64,000 bases of DNA from NCBI GenBank assembly GCA_025642065.1, contig JAODUP010000673.1, positions 53,501 through 117,500 of the forward strand. Reading direction: 5' to 3'. The notes beneath the pieces were generated by a model, which had not been told where the DNA came from, did no database searches, and saw nothing but the letters and a program-made list of their open reading frames with translations. Numbering within the stretch: the stretch's first letter is position 1; every line of letters begins with the position of its first letter. Below, piece after piece: positions 49,311 through 59,836 of the stretch. This stretch comes from Paralvinella palmiformis. Lineage: Eukaryota; Annelida; Polychaeta; Terebellida; Alvinellidae. Made by a program: the position numbers and the translations under genes.

Positions 49311-52300
49311 CTTGTATGTGTAAATGTGTTTAATGTACACACTTCTGGTTGCATGTGCAAGCTGTGAAATATGCTTTCACGTTCTGAACTGGTAGTATTT
49401 AATATGTTCATATTACATATGTACGCACGCACGCACGCACACACAGACACTGACGGGCAGGTGTAGACATACATACAGCGATTATTTCCGTGTTAAGAAG
49501 TAGCATTTTGCAACCATAACCATTAAGCTATGCAAAAATTTCAAAATTACTTATTTATTTTTATTAGACAAAGTTATAAAAAGAATCGGATCCTGGACGG
49601 AGGCATCCATTATCCTTTAAAATCGATGAAGGTCACGTTAAACCCGGAGCTAAATATAGCCGTTATGGTTTAATGATGCTCGTTTCTGGATCAGAAGTGT
49701 AGCTGTTCATCATGCTGCGATGTTTTCTGTTTGTTCGAACATCACTTGCCAAATAGTTGAACTTTAATGGCCGGTGCAATAGGCAAGCTTGAATGCATTT
49801 CAGCTTCGTGAACATCTGTGTTCTGTGATATATAAAGCAAATTAAGAAAGGTGTCTGGATTTGTTGAATATGTTTAGTGGCTGTAGGGAGAGACTATAGT
49901 TAGAGTGTTACTAGGCTGTGTTATATTGGCGATGGCAATTATTCAGGTATCTGTACTAGTCAGGAACTTCTGCGGTTAGAATTCGTTTTAAACTGTGGAC
50001 TGGTTAATAATATACTTGTTAGTGTACAGTAGCACTCAACATTTACAAACGCGCGCGCGAGCGAGCGCGCGCGCCATCGAGTGCTCCCGTGACATAGTCC
50101 ACAATGTACTGCATTACAGACATTTGGGAAATGTTTGTGTGGGATGTTTCAACTAACAATAAAAGACTGTATGCACGCATACGCGACCAAGACACAGAGC
50201 TGCCTTTGCATAAGTGCGCGCATGCGTCGTCGTTCAGGTATACAATCGGGCCAAGGTATACGGATTACGGACATACCCCCGAACAAAGCCCCCTGGTACC
50301 TAATATAAACAGGCCGAAGCCTGGCTTGGCTCGGTTGCGTAAAACTAGATCCCCCCCCCCCCTCCCAAAAGCGCATTAATTTTATTAATGGGCTTTGGTT
50401 CAGCGGCATAATTACTGGAATAAACCAACATTAACCGCGTACAGTAGGCCGTTTAAAGCGACTTCCACCGGACAGAGGTTAACCAAACCGTGCCACAGCC
50501 TTCGCCGTGTTGTCGTCCAATATGTAATTAAGCGCGGTAATGTTTTGTCCTGGTCGTCGTATCGACGATCACACAACGATGGCATCGAGTCCGCTAATGT
50601 ACATATTGCTGTTCGTTATCGAAGCCCGTCCGACTGCAAATTCGGCCCTTCGCTCGCTCGCACGGACCGCGGACAATGTGCCGCTTTGGTTACGCGCAAC
50701 GAATGGCAAATATGAATTTATTCTTCGGCTTCCATGATGCTTTTAAATACCGTGCGGCGGGCACGTTTTTACCGGCGGTCCATCCTTTGTGTTATGGCAA
50801 TTATGTTATTGACAAATAGTCTGACCTAGATACGTGTCTGTCGGGGACGCGAAATCAAAATCAGAATGGCACTTTCATTTTGATGATGTACGACGATGGT
50901 TCGGCCGTAATCAGCGACCTTTAAATCTTATTTTATTTATGCGATGTTCGATTGCTATCTGGTGCCGATGGTCGCGGTGGCGGATCGGTGTTTAAGGGCG
51001 AACGTTGCATTAGCGTGGTGGTTATGATAAGCCAGCCGTCGTCCCCGGTAAAGAATTTCGTCGGTTTTTAATCTTCCGGATTTATGATGATAGAGGATTA
51101 GATTGGCTTTGATTGGCTTTGAAGACCTTTGTAAGTGACTTACAGATCCGGTCAGATAGAAGAATATCCGATTATCTCTGAAATGGACTGTTTTTTGCTA
51201 TAAATGTTTTGGATCGGTTCCTCGGTTGGGTCACAAGAATGGTCGTTGAGTTTTTTCCCCTCCTCTGCTGACGATGTGGAATTTAATGATGGGAGCCCGA
51301 CTTGTGGTCTTGCTTTGTTCTCGGGTGACCGAGTCGCCGGTGCTTTGATGACATGGATCCATATCGTTAATGGCAGCGACATCCAATAGACGGGGCTTCT
51401 GTGGCGGGAAACTATATATGACATGGGAAGCGGGCTGGGAATCCGATCAGTCAGGGGTCCATCCGCGAGAGAAGATGAGCGCTATTGTTTAGTTCGTTGA
51501 CCGGGCTTTGTTTCTTTTCTCTTCGGGTTAAGTTCATTTGCTAGGCCTTTGTGTCGCTCCTCTATCTCAATTTTGGCACCCGATGAGAGCAGAGCGTACA
51601 ATAAATGGGTTTTTCGTCAGCAACAAGTGCTACTACAATTCGCTAGAGAGTGAAGGGACCGCTCATTTGTGGTAAATAGTAAATTCCTTTGGGTTTCTTG
51701 CCGAACATCACAGATGACGATTGATGTTTTACGGCCACTTTTGTGCACTTGGTAGGATAAATGGGCCGAGCGACCCCCGAAGGTAATGAAGCGAAGTCAA
51801 AGATGAAGCAGCCTTCAGATATGCCCACGCCGAGATTCGAACTGAGGTGGTAGTGATCCGTGGTCCAACGCGCTACCAACTAGACCACGGAAGCTCCCTA
51901 CCGAACATCGCAGAGTGAAGGCTTAGCATAAAAAGGATTTTTACAACTTTTTAAAATTAGGTTATGTGATTAGCAACGTTTTAAAATTAGGTTATGTGAC
52001 AAGCAACTTTTAAAATTATGTTAACGCGAGGATGTAATGTTTCTGATGGCAGTGTATTTATCACTTCACATTGTGACCTTGACTTTCACTATATTGATCA
52101 ATTATCAACCAACCCGATTTGATCATAGAATTTCTATAATCGAGTCGAGAGGTATTATTGGATGCCATGATATTTAGCTGGTTTCACCTATATTCTTCAT
52201 ATAAAAAAGAGGAAATTTTGGTTTTATTTTGAGAAAGTACAAAAGTTTAAACATATGTTACTACCACGAAATGAAGACTCTAAATACCCTAAACCATTGC

Positions 52301-55300
52301 ATTGATTCGCCTGCTGTGGTTATCCTATTTACTATAATTATGTTCGCTGTAGTGTGCCCAGGCATGATTAATATTAGATAAATAAATAGCGCGCGTTCTG
52401 TTATCACGGGGCCTACGATAATAGCTAGACGTGACTCGATGTCACAATTCACTACCTACCTACCTACAGGTGTATAGGAAATTAATTGATTCGCCGCCGC
52501 GTCCGGATGATGGGTAATCGCGCTGTTTACCTGCCACCTCGTAATGGACGAGTTATATAGGATGGCTGCGCAGCTGAGATGGCTTGTTACATAACGGTAA
52601 GGCGGGCCAACGGTAACCGCAGCAGAAGAGTCACAATGGCGACTATCGGGGGTGTGGTTGTTGGCCATAGAAATTGGCCATCAGCCGTTTTCCATTTCAC
52701 TGGAATGCTGCGTGGATGGCATTTCGAACGATCATTGTTTCCGACAGTCGATGAATAATAGCCTTTATACTGAGTTTAATGTGTGCGCGTCGTTAACGCA
52801 AAGCTGCCGGATCTCAGATCTGGCTGCACCGATCCACGGGAGACATTTTCTCCGTGCTATCAAGGCGCAATCGTTCAGTCCTCCGAGTGAGTTAAGTCTC
52901 CCGTTCGTCGTCCGATCAGGTTTACTGTTGAACGTCTTACAGTATAGATTGTCCTCGGATGTTCCGATGGCTTGGTGGATAGAACACTGCCCCGCAAAGC
53001 TCCAGGTTATCGGGTTCGAATCCGGGTCATGTCTGTGGGTTTTTTTTGCTAAACGACTCGACTCATCTCAATTGCAGATTGGTCAGTTGTTCATTCCCTT
53101 GTTTGGCTTTACTGTAGGTCTGTAAACTGGATTAGAACGATCCTACTTATTCAGTTGAATTAAGTTGATCGTTTTAGTGACTGGCAACCGAAATTGTGGT
53201 CAGGTGACCAGCGTGAGAGATAGATGTGGAGTATTGGGAGTAATAAATGTCGAACGAATTTGACTACCGTATTACGTTTGGGCTTCCGGGCTGGGCTGAA
53301 GACCAAAGCATCAGATATAGAGAATTTTAGTAGTGTCTTTAGAACAGATGTCGCTGTCCCCAATACTAATATTGCATTAATTACTTCGGGGTGAGACGCA
53401 TCATTTAAAATAGAATACCTGCCACTGAGACAGAAGTGACGAGTTCAAGTACAGTCGTACTACTGGAGAGTCGTAGAGCAGCTTCTGTCAGAGACACGTG
53501 CTTCCATCCAATCATCTGTTAAGGAGAACATGATAGAGGTGTGGATAGCCGTCGTTTAGGAGGTCTTTGCTGGCACTAATACGTTTGTTCGGTTGTCAGG
53601 GTAATTTGGTATCATACTTAAAGCATTGGGAAGGTGCAACAGTTCTGCAAATGGCGGTAGTGTGATTTGCTTCAAACTTCTAGGTGACCTACTGATACGT
53701 TATAGAGTTACCCTTTTGCCTTTCATCACATACGTGACCAGTGCTCAGCCTCAACGAAACACTTACTTGCTCACTGTCTATTGACTCTCACTCACTCACC
53801 CACTCACTCACTCACTCAGTCACTCACTCAATACGGTGGTTGCACATGATGTAATATCGCACAAAGTCAGTAGCTACATTATGTCTGTCAGGAGATGCGA
53901 TCGGACAGATCACAGTTTGGTGTGTCTCGTCTAAGGGGTTTTAGCATCTTCTCCATCGTCCAATCCTCGGCCGATGACAGGTGTTTTATCACACCGTGAA
54001 GGGATGCCATTTTCGGCCCTGGGATTCTCCAGCCGTCGTCGGATAACGACCATATTTACTGGTGCCACATCTTATCTATCTCGTCCACAAAGCCGACGTA
54101 ATGCTCGCTTTCGGTGGAGATATTCCAGATGTACGACTTCTGATTCGGTTCTAGAACGGACGGCTCCGGAACGCCGAGCTAATGTCCAGGTCGCTTACAG
54201 CGGACGACCGGAATAGATGAGTGGACGCAGTCCGATGAGTTTGCCGGAGTGGGTTTTTTTTTTAGGGAGCAAGTCGCGTCTCTGGAACAACATATAGATC
54301 ATCGCCATTTTTTGTCGTTTTTTATTTTTGGTTCGAGCTTCTGAGGTCGGGGTTTACACGATGCTGTCGCGGCGGTGGCCAGTTGTGAGGGCGGTGAGGA
54401 GACGCGGCGTCGCATCCAGCCAGCCAACCAGCCATTGTTCGTGAAGTAATGGCTATGGCTTGGTAGATTTAGGATTTCCGATTATGATCAGACGGCGTTA
54501 TACAGCTATAGATGACGCTTGGACGGACCCAGCGGCTGTTTTGAGGCGGATGATTTCGGATCCAGTTCGTCGGCGAGAAGGGAGAATAATGGCCAAGCTG
54601 GCCAGAAGAGGCGGGATGGCATTGATTGGTTGAGAGGAATGTCCCGGCGAGTAGAGTCAGCGCATAAACTTAGTCGGCTGGCAACGTGGCGGAATTTCTA
54701 CCACGATCCGGAGCTGCTTTAGCGAGTCATTTAGAACATTCCGGACAGACTCTGTCTTGTTGTTGTTGTTGGGCTGGTGTTCCGCGAACGACCAACTGTG
54801 GATTTATCATTGGCTCGCGTACAATGCGATAATGAGTCCCGTCTAAATCACACTTGTTCGGTACAGTATTGGATGTCACTGACGCATTTGATTAGATCAG
54901 GAGCAGCCATTTATGCATATACACTTGCGTGCAAATATATACATGCAAACGTACACGGATGTCTAAAGTATACGTAGCCTTCTAGTGTTGTTTGTGGTTA
55001 AATGCCTTTAAATTCTTCCGGCGATTGTAAACAGCAGGTTGGGTGTTCTCCGGGGTCCTTGGACCATCATCGTATCTATTAAATGTGAATAAATCACTTT
55101 GCTAAAGAGGGCATTTAATATTTTTGTTATTTGCTGGAATAAACTCCTACCCCTCAGATAAACTACTACCCCCTGAGATAAACTACTACCATTGAGATAA
55201 ACTATAACCCGTGAGATAAACTACTACCCCTGAGATAAACTACTACCCATCAGATAAACTACTACCCATCAGATAAACTACTACCCCCTGATATAAACTA

Positions 55301-56968
55301 CTACCCCTGAGATAAATACTACCCCCTGAAATAAACTACTACCCCTGAGATAAACTACGATCCCCCCTGAGATAAACTAATACCCCTGAGATAAACTAAT
55401 ACCCCCTGAGATAAATACTACCCCTGTGATAAACTACTACACCTGAGATAAACTACTACCCCCTGATATAAACTACCACCCCCGAGATAAACTACTACCC
55501 CTGAGTTTATCCTTTACCCGGCGAGTCAGGTCTCAATTCTGGTCACTGTATAAACACCTTCTCCGTCTCCATAATAGCCAGTGAGCGTTGTTAATGCGTA
55601 GTCACATCTTTAAATTTCGCCTCCTTTGTCTGTACTGACCAGCTACGTGAAGGATGTGATCATCTAATTGGAATTTTCGGGGATATAGAGCTTCACCTCG
55701 TCCCGAATCCTTTTTTTTACATTAAATGGTTTTCCTTTTCGAAGAGAAGCCGAATGCTTCGGCTTTTAATGAGCCTTTTTACCTTTCTGTGACAAATACA
55801 GATTTCAGGCATTATGAGATAATGTTTTGGGGACATTGAAATGTTGTTTTGTTCATGTTCTGTCACTTGCAAGTAAAGATGAGATGATTTCAGACGTTAA
55901 ATGTGTATTTGAAGTTTTTTTAAAAATACTTTTATTCAAGTACGTTATCATAGAGCCAGTGCTGCTTTATAGCTAACGTCTTTTTTTTAATTAAGAGTAA
56001 TTCCTCATCTTATGACATGGGAATTGTAAATCCTCAGATCATTTTTTGCTTAATGTTGGTTCTATGTTGTATTAACATTCGGTAGTCATAACGCACGCAC
56101 GCACGCACGCACACACACAAACACACAAACACGACGACAATGACACGGGGGGTTAATCGATACGGCATCAACTTACTATTGGCATGATGATGAACTGACA
56201 GCAGGCTGCTATCAGGATTGATGCGGGATGGCGGAAATGCAGTCGCAGGCTAGCCATGTCGGTCGCGCATCCTACACTGAAACCGTTCATGGCAGCTATC
56301 ACAGTTATCGTCCTGTCGAAGATGAAGTCGACGAGGCGCATCTTCCTCATCACCGTCACCCGATATGGAACGATGGCGAGCGTGGCTAGGATTGAGCTGG
56401 CGTTCGAGTCCAGATCGAAGTCGTATCCGGACGACGGGCCGTACAGGCTCATCACCCGTACGACGACCGAAGTGTGCCCGATGCAGACGGCCTTGACGGC
56501 GAACGCGTTGGATCTGTTGACGCGGAGCAGCATCGAGATGTCCTCGGTGGCGTTGTTTTCCGGCCCGAAGTCGTGCCCGACCGGTATCGCCACGCGTGGA
56601 TCCCGAGATGCGATCTTCGCGACGTAGGCATAGGTGTAGCCGTCGTCGGCGAACCGGTCGGTGGCGTTGCCGGCGCCGAACCCGGTGGCGTTTAGCCCGG
56701 TCGGCGCCGTCCGGTCGGCGCGGTCCTCTCTAGCTACGGTGTAGTTGATGTAGACCCGTTGGCGATGGTTGGTGTAGAGCTGTTTGATCTCGGCGGGATA
56801 GAACTGGATGGAGAGAGGCGTCCGCTGCACGTGTCGGCCGTTGTCCCACACCTGGGCGGCGGCGGGGACGGCGGCCGCGTCGCTACGGCCGAGCACCGCG
56901 AAGAACGTCGTCATCACTTTGAAGACGACCAGGAAGTCAATGATAGGCGACCGATCAGCCGTATCCAT
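37137..56968 (-). CDS. SLC10-family (bile acid:sodium symporter superfamily) transporter, three exons, 555 aa
   Basis: Coding exons on the minus strand are 56968-56177, 38277-38106 and 37840-37137 (1668 nt, 555 aa plus TAG), with phases 0 and 1. A signal-like hydrophobic stretch (about 9-26) leads into an extracellular domain of roughly 180 residues with six N-glycosylation sequons (N75, N93, N101, N139, N151, N189). The 8-10 helix SLC10 core begins near 220. Supporting motifs are FSVGCATDMASL, CCQFIIMPI, PELSLGLFYVACVPGGGMGH and IAVETTTFNT, plus FSLPQP near 460-465. A long glycosylated N-terminal domain before the core recalls SLC10A3/SLC10A5-type proteins rather than NTCP or ASBT. The tail is basic, then Ser-rich, and ends ITVL. 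The substrate is unknown. The start was chosen because the frame has a stop 5' of it and no earlier ATG; ACCATGG is a strong context. Confidence 0.9.
37841..38105 (-). other. SLC10-like intron 2
   Basis: A 265-bp intron with donor GTAAGA and acceptor TTTCCAG. Nothing notable inside except a T-run on the plus strand at 38034-38042. Confidence 0.85.
38106..38277 (-). CDS. SLC10-like exon 2 (codons 265-321)
   Basis: The acceptor is GTATGTTCGCAG and the donor is GTAAGA after ATAG. It encodes the helix VSLVVAKIVK, then MTPELSLGLF and the CVPGGGMGHV loop. That loop sits where SLC10 proteins have C-x-PGG-x-x-SN near a sodium site, and here the SN pair is GH. Entry phase 0, exit phase 1. Confidence 0.9.
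40015..40510 (+). repeat. Highly degenerate tandem repeat, unit about 20-27 bp
   Basis: CATACA(A/T) and ATGACAT(C/T)CC recur across 500 bp with strong divergence, and the strand is poor in G. It looks like an old decayed minisatellite. Frames that cross it encode Tyr/Thr/Ile-rich peptides only. Confidence 0.6.
41261..41304 (+). repeat. Dispersed repeat next to (GT)n, copy 1
   Basis: CAACATTTGCTGTGAGTGAA followed by AAGGGCACTGGCACAAAG lies 3' of a GT run. It matches 60527-60570 at about 40 of 44 positions. A more diverged relative (AAGGCACAGGCACAGAGAAT) is at 40869-40888. Confidence 0.7.
42152..42364 (+). mobile_element. tRNA-derived SINE (family A), full length with 15-bp TSD
   Basis: The head GGGGCGCCTCCGTGGTCTAG has a tRNA-like A box, and GTGTTCGAATCTC is a B box. 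The body continues TCTGAAGGTTGTTTTATC, then GGAGGTCGCTCGGCCCA and AAAGTGGCCGTAAAACACC, with an (ATC)n tail. It is flanked by perfect copies of ATCTGTATCAAACAA at 42137-42151 and 42365-42379. It is probably a Pol III transcribed non-autonomous element moved by a LINE. Confidence 0.85.
45172..45249 (+). repeat. 40-bp tandem duplication
   Basis: GCAGACTTCTCATGGTGGCG and CTGTTTCTGTTAGAAAGAG are repeated once with two changes. Confidence 0.85.
45849..46126 (+). mobile_element. 5'-truncated non-LTR retrotransposon 3' end (L2/CR1-like)
   Basis: A short frame (45849-45962) encodes HAATLWNNLPVTIRKCK, then LDTFKKKIKTNLF and a stop. The pattern LWN.LP..IR...L..FK..LKT.LF is typical of the C-terminus of L2/CR1-type LINE ORF2 proteins. 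It is followed by a 3'UTR-like segment ending in AGGGCGCTATATAAAT. It is too short to encode anything active. It lies in SLC10-like intron 1. Confidence 0.7.
46808..46990 (+). mobile_element. tRNA-derived SINE (family A) with 17-bp near-perfect TSD
   Basis: It has the same head, B box and body as the copy at 42.2 kb. Flanks TTACGTACGTACGATGG (46791-46807) and TTACGTACGTAGGATGG (46991-47007) differ at one base. The (ATC)n tail is very short. Confidence 0.85.
47784..48233 (+). repeat. 30-bp minisatellite, 15 copies
   Basis: The unit is ATCGCTGTAGCAGCTAATGG followed by TGGATGTTCC. The period is exactly 30, so frames stay open on both strands (IAVAANGGCS on plus, PLAATAMEHP on minus). It lies in SLC10-like intron 1 and has no start codon or neighbours suggesting a protein. 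Confidence 0.95.
49018..49047 (+). repeat. (GGCT)n microsatellite
   Basis: Seven GGCT units after CTGCCT. A related TGCC array is at 62487-62522. Confidence 0.9.
50049..50075. repeat. GC/CG alternating run
   Basis: GCGCGCGCGAGCGAGCGCGC is almost pure alternating purine-pyrimidine, with Z-DNA potential. Confidence 0.85.
50374..50740. promoter_or_regulatory. Candidate intronic enhancer-like block (homeodomain-type motifs in CpG-rich DNA)
   Basis: CATTAATTTTATTAATGGGC, CATAATTACTGG, TGTAATTAAGCGCGG and CAAATATGAATTTATTC are set in CpG-rich, microsatellite-free unique sequence in SLC10-like intron 1. The pattern is typical of conserved non-coding elements. Conservation cannot be tested here. 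Confidence 0.3.
51715..51900 (-). mobile_element. tRNA-derived SINE (family A), minus strand, 14-bp TSD
   Basis: This is a reverse-complement copy, with GTTTTACGGCCACTTTTGTG at the tail side and CTAGACCACGGAAGC at the head. Flanks CCGAACATCACAGA (51701-51714) and CCGAACATCGCAGA (51901-51914) differ at one base. Confidence 0.85.
51935..52021 (+). repeat. Short tandem repeat with about 33-bp unit, three copies
   Basis: TTTTAAAATTAGGTTATGTG followed by AC/ATTAGCAAC. The third copy is partial. Confidence 0.7.
52961..53060 (+). mobile_element. tRNA-derived SINE, second family (B)
   Basis: GTTCCGATGGCTTGGTGGAT with AGAACACTGC gives a tRNA-like A box, and GGGTTCGAATCCGGG is the B box. It ends in a T-rich segment without the family A body. 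It could be a tRNA pseudogene, but a related copy at 3.9 kb supports a repeat family. Confidence 0.6.
55140..55503 (+). repeat. Degenerate 17-19-bp minisatellite, about 19 copies
   Basis: The unit is about GAGATAAACTACTACCCCT, with 1-3 base indels between copies. It lies in SLC10-like intron 1, about 700 bp from exon 1. Confidence 0.9.
56177..56968 (-). CDS. SLC10-like exon 1 (codons 1-264)
   Basis: The exon encodes the signal peptide, the glycosylated ectodomain and the first core helices. The donor is GTAAGT (complement of 56171-56176), phase 0. The sequence is GC- and CpG-rich, with GCC/GGC/ACG runs that encode Ala-, Thr- and Asp-rich stretches. The opposite strand is also open for long stretches here, which is a by-product of the base composition. 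Confidence 0.88.
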
Positions 56969-57335
56969 GGTTTGACGAACGGCAGCCACCGAAGTGTCCA
57001 GTGCGCTGCCGTATTCATGATGGCCACCCGAACAGCGGCCGAGTGACTAGCATAGCCCCCTTCTCCGATCTCCTTACCGCGCTAACTCCTCGGCACGAGA
57101 ACTACTTTCCCCGTTGACATGCCGACAGCCCCGAGGGGCTTATCTCCTATCGTGTACCACACACCACCACCACCCCGTACGTTGGCTATTTGACGGCAGC
57201 TCCGCACAATGCCCGTTCCTCTATATGCGCGTTGTTCACCGTCGTAGCACCGATCCCGTGTGCAGGTGAGATTGTGTCGGCTACACGTGACCCGCCGATG
57301 TCACAGAGCTCCCCGGTCAGATGTTGGATGCCGTT

Positions 57336-57344
57336 AAGATGGCG
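57336..57344 (-). promoter_or_regulatory. YY1-like motif upstream of the SLC10-like gene
   Basis: The sense strand of the gene reads CGCCATCTT about 370 nt upstream of the ATG, in a CpG-rich stretch. The orientation relative to the gene matches the motif at 8348-8356. The transcription start may lie close by, but no transcript evidence is available. Confidence 0.3.
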
Positions 57345-57412
57345 AGATTCGTTAGAATTAACCATCCATACGCTAACATTACTCCTGGTTGGTGGCTGTT
57401 TGTGTGTGACTG

Positions 57413-57467
<55 letters not shown>

Positions 57468-57631
57468 GTGGTACTGTGGAGGCTCAGAGGCTACAACTGT
57501 CATATGGCTGTCCATCTGCTTATTGTCGATAGGGTGGGCAATATCTAGGTGTTTTTCTGCGTGCGTGTGTGCGTCGTGCGTGCGTGTGTAAACTACGCTG
57601 GGCTCCCTTTATCCGATATCCGATCTGATAT

Positions 57632-57659
57632 CCGAGCTCGGAGATAAATGATCATTTAT
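57632..57659. promoter_or_regulatory. Two adjacent perfect palindromes upstream of the SLC10-like gene
   Basis: CCGAGCTCGG (57632-57641) and ATAAATGATCATTTAT (57644-57659) lie 2 bp apart, preceded by ATCCGATATCCGATCTGATA. They are candidate dimer-binding sites about 0.67 kb upstream of the start codon. Confidence 0.35.
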
Positions 57660-58530
57660 AATAATCACCGATGGACCCACGAACTGTCCACGTCCCGGGC
57701 GCTGTTCCCTGATGATTATTTCACTTCTATATCCATCCGCTGAAACGAGTGCCTCTCGTTCTAAACGCACGCCATCCAACCTACATAGGTGCCACGACCT
57801 ACTCGAACCTCCACCACCCCCTTCTCTCTCTAATCCACGATGAACTTTTTAAGACAGTCACATCATCCTCATTATCATCAGGTAGAGGTTATCGACTCTC
57901 GCCGCTACCACCCAGTCGCCGTGTTCTCTCTATATTCCCTGCTGCTCGGTTGCATGCTCGCCGAAGCCGCGCCAACTTTTCCGATCGTGCCCGGCCAATA
58001 CACGTCGCCCATCTGACGGCTCGGCATTGGAGACGAGACGAGACGTGAGAGCCGAGCGAGCCACGCGCGTTATTCGTGGCTGTTGAGAGTCATCCCTAAT
58101 AGACGAATGAGAAGTGCCTTAGAGCCGGGAATCGCTTTATGGCGTCGACGCCGCTCCTCCACTTGGTCGGCTCTCTAGTTGGCTCTCATAGAGAGTAGAG
58201 GAGGTTACGGTCCGTCGTCGATTAGGCTATACCTCTATATATTGGCTCAGGCAGTAATGCGTCGGCAGGCCGTGTCATCCTTCTACGGGTGTGCCTGTGC
58301 TGAAGTGACAAATATTAATGGCTTACCCTGTATGCGTGTGCGCATATTTTTGTTCATGCGTGTGCGTGCGCAATTGTAAATATGCCCCCTCTCTCTGTGT
58401 GTGTGGGGGGGGGGCGCACGTGTGTGAACAGACAGAGTGACTTAGATAGATAGATACTAATATTGACATTTTGTATAGAATTTAATTCCATTTGATAAAT
58501 AAAAATGTGTTAGATGGAGAAATAGATTGA

Positions 58531-58577
<47 letters not shown>

Positions 58578-59435
58578 ACAAGTAAATGTACCAAGACTCC
58601 CCCCTCCGACATCCTCCTCCCCCCACACATATACACACACACACACACACACTATAGTACTACGGGTAACAAGTTCAGCCAGTCTTCCTGTTATTCACCA
58701 AGACATCATATCAGGGCAGTATATATCACCAAAATAATTACGATGTATGATATATAATGGGTCAGTCGATGGAGACGTGATCGGTAATTGGTTCAGCTCG
58801 GCTTACAATGACACGACATAATTTATTATTTATTGGCTACCTAGACTTCGTCGCCGAGCCGTGTCAATCCTACACGTATAACGGCGAGCGAGCCCGGATG
58901 CGGGGCGGGGTTCGGTGGAAACAACCCGTATTGGAAGACCGCCTCGCCTAACGGAACACCATTCTAGTAGGCTGGCAAACACCGGCGTAAGGTGTCCGGG
59001 AGCTGTGTGTCGCTTTGTGTGCCCATAATATAAGTTTTCTGGCATGAACGCCTCAATAGAAACAGCTGATTAACCGAGGATATACATGCTGAGTTGAGAG
59101 AACTGACCGGGGGTATTATTATCCACCACTAGGTGGGGGGTGGTTTGTGAGGGAGGGGGGTGTCTGGGTTTGTTAACGTACAAGCTTATTTATTGGCTAA
59201 CCTGTTCGTCAGCGATAACTATAATTAGATAGTGTCAGAAGGTTCGGATGACGTGGACCTGTGACTGGCACACTGAATGACAGTCAGGCATGGAGCCAGT
59301 ACTTGAGAAGATTGACGCTGGATGGTGGGTACCCAGTTGGGGAGATATGGCGACCGTATTATAGCTTGGTCCACACCTCGTGGATATATTCACCCCACCA
59401 CCCCACCCAGCCAAACAATCCCACACGCACACATA

Positions 59436-59439
59436 TTTG

Positions 59440-59481
<42 letters not shown>

Positions 59482-59836
59482 AGACACGCAGAACACATTC
59501 ACGCGCCTACAGAGATACATCTAAGAAAGAAAAGCTTCTAATTTAATAACAATCCCTGATCAACCATCTATAAGTTGTAATTACCATCCGTGATTATCTC
59601 TTCTAGTGTCTTCATCACTAATGAAACACTCACACACACACACACACACACATTTGTGTGAGCATATATATATATATATATATATTCACGCGCGTACAGA
59701 AATACATCTAAGAAGGAGATGCTACTATATTAGTTACAATCCCTGATGAACCCTCTATAAGTTCTAATCACCATCTGTGATTCTCTCTTCTAGTGTCTTT
59801 TCATCACTAATGAAACACACACACACACACACACAC
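59436..59836 (+). repeat. About 187-bp tandem duplication including microsatellites
   Basis: TTCACGCGC(C/G)TACAGA at 59498 and 59685 starts two copies of the same order: AATACATCTAAGAA, ACAATCCCTGAT, TCTTCTAGTGTCTT, CATCACTAATGAAACAC, then (CA)n. Both are preceded by TA runs. Confidence 0.85.

Larger units (their letters stand above)
38278..56176 (-). other. SLC10-like intron 1 (17.9 kb)
   Basis: This intron lies between exon 1 (ends FIIMPI) and exon 2 (starts VSLVVAK), which are in phase and continuous with the SLC10 fold. It holds three intact-looking SINEs, one of a second family, a LINE 3' end, the 30-bp and 19-bp minisatellites, a degenerate 40-kb repeat zone and a CpG-rich block around 50.4-51.1 kb. 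No nested gene with a recognisable domain was found. Confidence 0.8.

Noticed and set aside
48827..49474. 215-codon minus-strand frame
   Set aside because: It is made partly of GGCT, GTCT, CT/GT and CACG simple repeats, with no family signal.
52652..53125. 157-codon plus-strand frame
   Set aside because: It runs into a tRNA-like SINE and has no recognisable domain.
56256..57046. Several plus-strand frames opposite SLC10-like exon 1
   Set aside because: GC-rich composition keeps them open. No domain is recognisable and the minus frame continues the SLC10 fold.
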